37,448 nt of DNA from Nitrosomonas sp. Nm166. GTDB lineage: Bacteria; Pseudomonadota; Gammaproteobacteria; Burkholderiales; Nitrosomonadaceae. The stretch covers positions 1 to 37,448 of the forward strand of contig NZ_FONE01000036.1 of the NCBI RefSeq assembly GCF_900112825.1. Reading direction: 5' to 3'. The position numbers and the translations under genes are program-made. Positions 33,581 through 37,448 of the stretch are shown here, piece after piece; position 1 is the stretch's first letter; each line of letters begins with the position of its first letter. The notes under the pieces are model-generated. The model was not told the DNA's origin. It searched no databases and saw only the letters and a program-made list of their open reading frames with translations.

Positions 33581-34906
33581 ATGACAGAAATAGATACACT
33601 GATAGAAGCAAAATGGATTATTCCTATTGAGCCTGCAGAAGTGGTATTGCAGCAACATGCCATTGCAATTGAGAAAGGACTCATTAAAGATATTCTACCG
33701 ATATCTAATGCCCGATTGCAGTACCTGCCTCAGCAAACAATAGTACTGAATAATCATGCGCTAATTCCGGGTCTGGTCAACTTGCATACTCATGCCGCTA
33801 TGACATTGATGCGTGGGCGTGCTGATGATTTACCCTTAATGGAATGGCTTAATAAGCACATCTGGCCGATCGAACATCAACATGTCAATGCTCAATTTGT
33901 ACTAGATGGTACCCAGCTTGCTTGTGCTGAGATGATAAGAGGTGGCATTACTTGCTTCAATGACATGTATTTTTTTCCGAAATCGTGTATTGAGGCCGCG
34001 ATTAACTCAGGGATGCGTGCTGCCGTCGGTATGATCGTGATTGATTTTCCAACCGCTTATGCCAGTGATGCCGATGATTATCTGGCCAAAGGACTGGATT
34101 TACGCGATCAATATCATCATCACCCTCTGCTTTCCTTCTGTTTTGCACCTCATGCACCTTATACCATCAGTGATAAAACATTCAGCAGTATTCTGACCTA
34201 CGCAGAGCAGCTCAATGTACCCGTTCATACCCATTTACATGAAACTCAGGATGAAATCCTCATCAATCTGGAAGCCACGGGTATGCGACCAATCGAGCGC
34301 CTGCATCAGCTAGGATTGCTCAGCCCCAACCTGATTGCTGTCCACATGGTACATCTGACAGACCATGAAATTAGGCTTGTGCATCAATATGGTTGTAGTA
34401 TCAGCCACTGCCCTTCCTCCAACATGAAGCTTGCCAGTGGATTTGCACCGGTTCCGTCATTGCTGGATCAAGGTGTTAATGTGGGCCTCGGCACAGACGG
34501 CGCGGCCAGTAACAATCGGCTAGATATGTTTGTAGAAATGCGTCAAGCAGCATTGCTCGCAAAAGTCACCAGCGGCCTGGCCAATATCCTGCCCGCCCAT
34601 CAAGCGTTGAGAATGGCTACTCTGAATGGCGCCAATGCGCTGGGGTTGGGAAAAGTAATCGGCTCGTTGACCATTGGAAAAGCAGCTGACATCACAGCAG
34701 TTGACTTCTCCGACCTTAATCTTGTCCCTTGCTATGATCCGATTTCGCATTTGGTATATGCAGCAAGCCGCGAACAAGTGAGTCATGTATGGGTAAATGG
34801 TAAAATGCTATTGCGGAATAAAGAATTGACAACGCTCAACCAGTCTGATCTGCGATATCGCGCAACATTCTGGCATGAACGTATCGCTACAACTTCAGGA
34901 CAATAG
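33581..34906 (+). CDS. mtaD: TRZ/ATZ family amidohydrolase, MTA/S-adenosylhomocysteine deaminase-like
   Basis: 441 residues of the metal-dependent amidohydrolase superfamily. Metal ligands: His69 and His71 in [13 protein letters not shown], the HTHLHET histidine, [14 protein letters not shown], and the Asp in [12 protein letters not shown]. The family deaminates 5'-methylthioadenosine and S-adenosylhomocysteine, and some members attack triazines. The mtaD-ubiG-HAD phosphatase order is common in beta- and gammaproteobacteria and supports an SAM-byproduct role; UbiG itself releases S-adenosylhomocysteine. The start codon is 11 bases after a terminator, leaving no room for a normal promoter downstream of it. 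Confidence 0.85.
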   Translation: MTEIDTLIEAKWIIPIEPAEVVLQQHAIAIEKGLIKDILPISNARLQYLPQQTIVLNNHALIPGLVNLHTHAAMTLMRGRADDLPLMEWLNKHIWPIEHQHVNAQFVLDGTQLACAEMIRGGITCFNDMYFFPKSCIEAAINSGMRAAVGMIVIDFPTAYASDADDYLAKGLDLRDQYHHHPLLSFCFAPHAPYTISDKTFSSILTYAEQLNVPVHTHLHETQDEILINLEATGMRPIERLHQLGLLSPNLIAVHMVHLTDHEIRLVHQYGCSISHCPSSNMKLASGFAPVPSLLDQGVNVGLGTDGAASNNRLDMFVEMRQAALLAKVTSGLANILPAHQALRMATLNGANALGLGKVIGSLTIGKAADITAVDFSDLNLVPCYDPISHLVYAASREQVSHVWVNGKMLLRNKELTTLNQSDLRYRATFWHERIATTSGQ

Positions 34907-34916
34907 GTATAAATAC

Positions 34917-35624
34917 ATGGAAAATGATGGTATTAACGCTGACCCGCTGGAACTTGAAAAATTTAGCCAACTTGCGCATCGCTGGTGGGATCCGAACAGT
35001 GAATTCAAGCCCTTGCATGAAATCAATCCATTACGTCTTAATTACATCGATGAGCTGACGGCCGGACTTGCAGGAAAAACGGTACTGGATGTCGGTTGTG
35101 GTGGTGGCATTTTATCGGAAGGGATGGCCGCCAGAGGTGCCCATGTAACCGGTATCGATCTCAGCGATAAGGCGCTCCGGGTTGCTAAGCTGCATCTGCT
35201 GGAAAGCGGTCATCAGGTTGACTATCGCAAGATTACCATTGAGTCTTTAGCCAAAGAGCAACCGCAACATTACGATATTGTCACCTGCATGGAAATGCTC
35301 GAGCATGTACCCGATCCGATGAGTGTTGTTCGCTCATGTGCTCAGCTAGTCAAACTCAATGGATGGGTTTTCTTCTCCACCATTAACCGTAACCCCAAAG
35401 CTTATCTGTTTGCCATTATTGGCGCTGAATATATATTAAAGCTGCTGCCACGTGGCACGCATGACTACGCCAAATTCATCAAACCTTCCGAACTTGCTCG
35501 CATGGCCCGTAAGGCGGGTCTTGCCGATGTAAAATTGATTGGCATGACGTACAATCCCTTCACCAAGGTGTATGCGCTGGAAGATGATTCCGACGTCAAC
35601 TATATCATGGCCTATCGCAGCTAA
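34917..35624 (+). CDS. ubiG: Ubiquinone biosynthesis O-methyltransferase
   Basis: 235 residues from the ATG at 34917 ([16 protein letters not shown]). The frame extends 14 codons upstream into mtaD, but UbiG proteins start near here. Motifs: [20 protein letters not shown] (UbiG signature), SAM motif [28 protein letters not shown], and [13 protein letters not shown]. UbiG performs both O-methylations of ubiquinone synthesis at the inner membrane face. The gene starts 10 bp after the mtaD stop and 38 bp before the phosphatase gene, so the three are likely one operon. Confidence 0.96.
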   Translation: MENDGINADPLELEKFSQLAHRWWDPNSEFKPLHEINPLRLNYIDELTAGLAGKTVLDVGCGGGILSEGMAARGAHVTGIDLSDKALRVAKLHLLESGHQVDYRKITIESLAKEQPQHYDIVTCMEMLEHVPDPMSVVRSCAQLVKLNGWVFFSTINRNPKAYLFAIIGAEYILKLLPRGTHDYAKFIKPSELARMARKAGLADVKLIGMTYNPFTKVYALEDDSDVNYIMAYRS

Positions 35625-35662
35625 CTAAATATCGGTGACTTCTCTATAGTAGTTTCAGATGA

Positions 35663-36310
35663 ATGATTAAAGCAGTCCTTTTTGACTTTGATGGAACGCT
35701 GGCTGATACTGCCCCCGATCTTGGCCACGCCCTGAACAGACAACGCATCGCGCGTGGCCTGTCCGAATTGTCCATCGCACAGATCCGTCCGCAGGCATCC
35801 GCCGGTTCACGAGGACTGCTTGGCCTCGGTTTCAATATCAAACCGGGCGATTCTGATTACGAAGCAATGCGCGATGAGTTTCTTGATTTTTACACGCAAC
35901 GCCTGTGTCACGATACCTGCTTGTTTCCAGGCGTTAATAAACTACTCGACCAACTGGAAATACGTAATCTGCCGTGGGGCATCGTAACCAACAAACCCGC
36001 ACGCTTCGCGCACCCCTTGATTCAAACGCTCGGTTTAGCACAACGCGTTGCCTGCATTATTTGTGGCGACGAAACCATTTATACTAAGCCACACCCGCAG
36101 CCCCTTCTGACCGCCAGCAACAAAATGGCTATCGCCCCTGCCAATTGTATTTATCTGGGAGATGATAAACGCGATGTCCAAGCCAGCTTGGCAGCCGGCA
36201 TGCAACCCATCGTTGCCCGCTATGGCTATCTTGGAAATGACCAGCCACCTGAAACTTGGGGTGCCCGATATTTGATTGACCATCCCGAAGAATTACTGGT
36301 TTATCTGTAA
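35663..36310 (+). CDS. gph: HAD-IA phosphatase, Gph/MupP-type
   Basis: 215 residues. HAD motif I FDFDGTLADT (nucleophile Asp8, acid Asp10), motif II VTNKPARFA, and motif III/IV CIYLGDDKRDVQAS. The alpha-helical cap with RPQASAGSRGLLGLGF is of the phosphoglycolate-phosphatase type. Gph clears 2-phosphoglycolate, which an autotroph with RuBisCO must do. However, the position next to ubiG matches the Pseudomonas mupP gene, whose product dephosphorylates N-acetylmuramate-6-phosphate in cell-wall recycling. Sequence reading does not decide between them. Confidence 0.8.
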   Translation: MIKAVLFDFDGTLADTAPDLGHALNRQRIARGLSELSIAQIRPQASAGSRGLLGLGFNIKPGDSDYEAMRDEFLDFYTQRLCHDTCLFPGVNKLLDQLEIRNLPWGIVTNKPARFAHPLIQTLGLAQRVACIICGDETIYTKPHPQPLLTASNKMAIAPANCIYLGDDKRDVQASLAAGMQPIVARYGYLGNDQPPETWGARYLIDHPEELLVYL

Positions 36311-36377
36311 AAAGCATCGTTAATTCTGCTAAAATACCCAGCACATGGGACTGAACTTTTTGGTTCTAACATTATCT

Positions 36378-36398
36378 TATTCGTAACCATTACGAATA
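36378..36398. repeat. Near-perfect palindrome just upstream of ssrA
   Basis: TATTCGTAA, CCA, TTACGAATA: 9-bp arms with a 3-base centre, ending two bases before the mature tmRNA 5' end. It may form a hairpin in the precursor that guides 5' processing, or bind a protein. Confidence 0.5.
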
Positions 36399-36400
36399 CC

Positions 36401-36761
36401 GGGGACGATCTGGTTTCGACGTGGGTTGCAAAGCAGCGCAGGGCATACCGAGGATCAGATTACCTCGTAAATCCATCTGAAAACAATAGTCGCAAACGAC
36501 GAAAACTACGCTTTAGCCGCTTAATTTGGCTAGCCTCTGCACCGGTGGGCCTCAACGCCGGGTCTGGTAACAGGCAGCAGAGTCACTAACGAGGATCGCG
36601 TTCTGCAGGGTCACTTTGTAGAACGTTAAATATAAGGTGACTCGCCTGTCATCAGCCTGCCAGTTGGCGGCTGCCAGGTCAAAACAAATAACATGGCTAA
36701 GTATGTAGAACTGTCTGTAGAGGGCTTGCGGACGCGGGTTCGATTCCCGCCGTCTCCACCA
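36401..36761 (+). ncRNA. ssrA: tmRNA
   Basis: A complete one-piece tmRNA of 361 nt. The 5' end GGGGACGATCTGGTTTCGAC pairs with the 3' end through the tRNA-like acceptor stem, and the 3' part has the T-loop GGGTTCGATTCCCGCC and an encoded CCA (36759-36761). The resume codon GCA starts at 36492 and the tag frame reads ANDENYALAA then TAA (36492-36524), a typical proteobacterial degradation tag. The RNA rescues stalled ribosomes with SmpB and marks the product for proteolysis. Its 3' end is a frequent integration site, and the DNA beyond it looks mobile. Confidence 0.98.
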
Positions 36762-36770
36762 TCACCAAAG

Positions 36771-36797
36771 ACCAACCCTTCATCCGGTTGGTTTTTT
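36771..36797 (+). terminator. Rho-independent terminator of ssrA
   Basis: ACCAACC (36771-36777), an 8-base loop, GGTTGGT (36786-36792) and then TTTTT up to 36797. It begins 10 bases after the CCA end of tmRNA. Confidence 0.8.
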
Positions 36798-36975
36798 CGC
36801 CTACTCTCGCGTGTTTGCGGGGATTCATGCGGATTCTTGCGGGCTTCGAGGTTTCACGAAATCCGGCAAATCAGTTCATTTTTTCTCTCTTTATGCCATT
36901 TTTCTCTCGGGCCTCGCCGTCATTGAATTGTTGAAGTCCGCAAGTTAGTATTTTTATACTATATAAATCATCGAA

Positions 36976-37221
36976 TTACGATCGGACTGCGGCATCCATA
37001 CCCGCGTGCCGGCGAACCTCTTCCATGAACACGGCGTCGATGCCATCAGTACACTGATTCATCTCGGTCAGCCAATGCTTGAACCGGAGGTGACGCATGC
37101 CGCCTCCTTCAAAGCGTTGTGGTTTGAACTGCTCGGTGCCGCTGGTGATGAGGCCGTCTCGGCTGGACAAAGCCCAGCCGGTGTTTGTGCCCAGATCGAG
37201 GGCGAGAAGTGCTGCTGTCAT
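36976..37221 (-). pseudogene. RuvC-like Holliday-junction resolvase of a mobile element, 3'-truncated
   Basis: The ATG at 37221, with GGAG 9 bases before it, encodes 81 residues. MTAALLALDLGTNTGWAL carries the first catalytic Asp of the RNase-H-like RuvC fold (Asp9), and FMEEVRRHAGMDAA carries the second acid. The frame then reads VRS and stops. Full-length relatives on phages and integrative elements run to about 150-170 residues and supply the last catalytic acids in the missing half. The break is at about 36985-36988. By eye the DNA is more G+C-rich than the core genes. It is probably a leftover of an element inserted near ssrA. Confidence 0.6.
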
Positions 37222-37307
37222 GATCAAAATCTCCTTTTTGACCGAATCTGACCGTCGTATGGATAACCTCTCACACGTCCGCGCGTAACGGGTAATTTCC
37301 ATTTCTA

Positions 37308-37342
37308 TTTCATAAGTGAAATAATAGACGTAACTTATGAAA
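37308..37342. repeat. 10-bp perfect inverted repeat before the last gene
   Basis: TTTCATAAGT (37308-37317) and ACTTATGAAA (37333-37342) are separated by 15 bases and end 4 bases before the start codon at 37347. It may be an operator, a hairpin over the ribosome site, or part of an insertion-sequence end. Confidence 0.5.
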
Positions 37343-37346
37343 GGTT

Positions 37347-37448
37347 ATGAAACGAAGTGTTGTGATGGCGCGTATAGCGAGTGGTAAAGAACTGTTAGAG
37401 CAGGCAAAGGATTTAGTAGTTAATTCAAGCACAATAGAAGAATTGCGA
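37347..37448 (+). CDS. N-terminal part of a probable IS630-type transposase/HTH ORF, cut by the window edge
   Basis: From the ATG at 37347 the frame is open through the last base: MKRSVVMARIASGKELLEQA then KDLVVNSSTIEELR (34 codons). The stretch MARIASGKELLEQAK...TIEELR resembles the start of helix-turn-helix ORFs of IS630-type elements that I recall from betaproteobacteria. The true start could be the internal ATG at 37365. Only 34 residues are visible, so the family call is tentative. GGTT before the ATG is a poor ribosome site. Confidence 0.45.
   Translation, partial: MKRSVVMARIASGKELLEQAKDLVVNSSTIEELR

Noticed and set aside
36693..36926. Plus-strand ORF of 77 codons
   Set aside because: It starts inside the 3' part of tmRNA and crosses its terminator.
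37006..37288. Plus-strand ORFs opposite the RuvC-like fragment
   Set aside because: The minus-strand frame has the catalytic LALDLGTNTGWA motif and a ribosome site.

Overview
The window looks like chromosomal DNA of an ammonia-oxidising betaproteobacterium of the Nitrosomonas type. The strongest pointer is a nitrosocyanin gene (8718-9128, minus), a red copper protein known from ammonia oxidisers; all four of its copper ligands are present. Gene orders usual in betaproteobacteria agree with this: aspS-nudB, gloB/methyltransferase/rnhA/dnaQ, proC-yggT-yggU, mtaD-ubiG-HAD phosphatase followed by ssrA. By eye the DNA is moderately A+T-rich.

Layout. 1-690: mobile-element debris, namely the 5' part of a frameshifted IS982-type transposase and a short phage-repressor-like gene with a 12-bp inverted repeat in front of it. 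870-3735: a zinc-ribbon protein, then aspS and nudB, closed by a 13-bp hairpin. 3748-6171 (minus): a cadmium/zeta-class carbonic-anhydrase-like protein, a 35-residue membrane peptide and a TrmA/RlmD-type RNA methyltransferase. 6210-8522: msrB, an NhaC-type antiporter and a small membrane protein. 8718-12161: nitrosocyanin and gloB (minus), then a methyltransferase, rnhA and dnaQ (plus). 12336-13651: cheY-cheZ behind a good sigma-28 promoter. 13889-14881: two exported proteins, one Gly/Tyr-rich and one a glycine-zipper lipoprotein.

15116-25464 is rich in stress genes: a YghA-type dehydrogenase, a small lysine-rich DUF6496 protein, a complete two-gene NHEJ system (ku-ligD), a dihaem peroxidase-like cytochrome c, the ergothioneine-type enzyme EgtB, a KGG-repeat stress protein built on a 75-bp tandem repeat, a two-CBS-domain protein, several small ORFs and a DUF421 membrane protein. 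DNA break repair, thiol antioxidant synthesis and peroxide handling together suggest protection against desiccation and oxidative damage. No regulator lies in the region.

25484-32410 is all on the minus strand: proC-yggT-yggU-sixA, and an overlapping run of ABC ATPase, permease, GldG-like protein, DUF4340 protein and mutM. 32843-36310 (plus) holds an OmpA-family protein with its terminator, then mtaD, ubiG and a Gph/MupP-type phosphatase. tmRNA (36401-36761, tag ANDENYALAA) follows with its own terminator. Beyond it lie a truncated RuvC-like resolvase and the first 34 codons of what is probably an IS630-type ORF, so the 3' flank of ssrA looks like a decayed integration site. No rRNA, tRNA or CRISPR array was seen.
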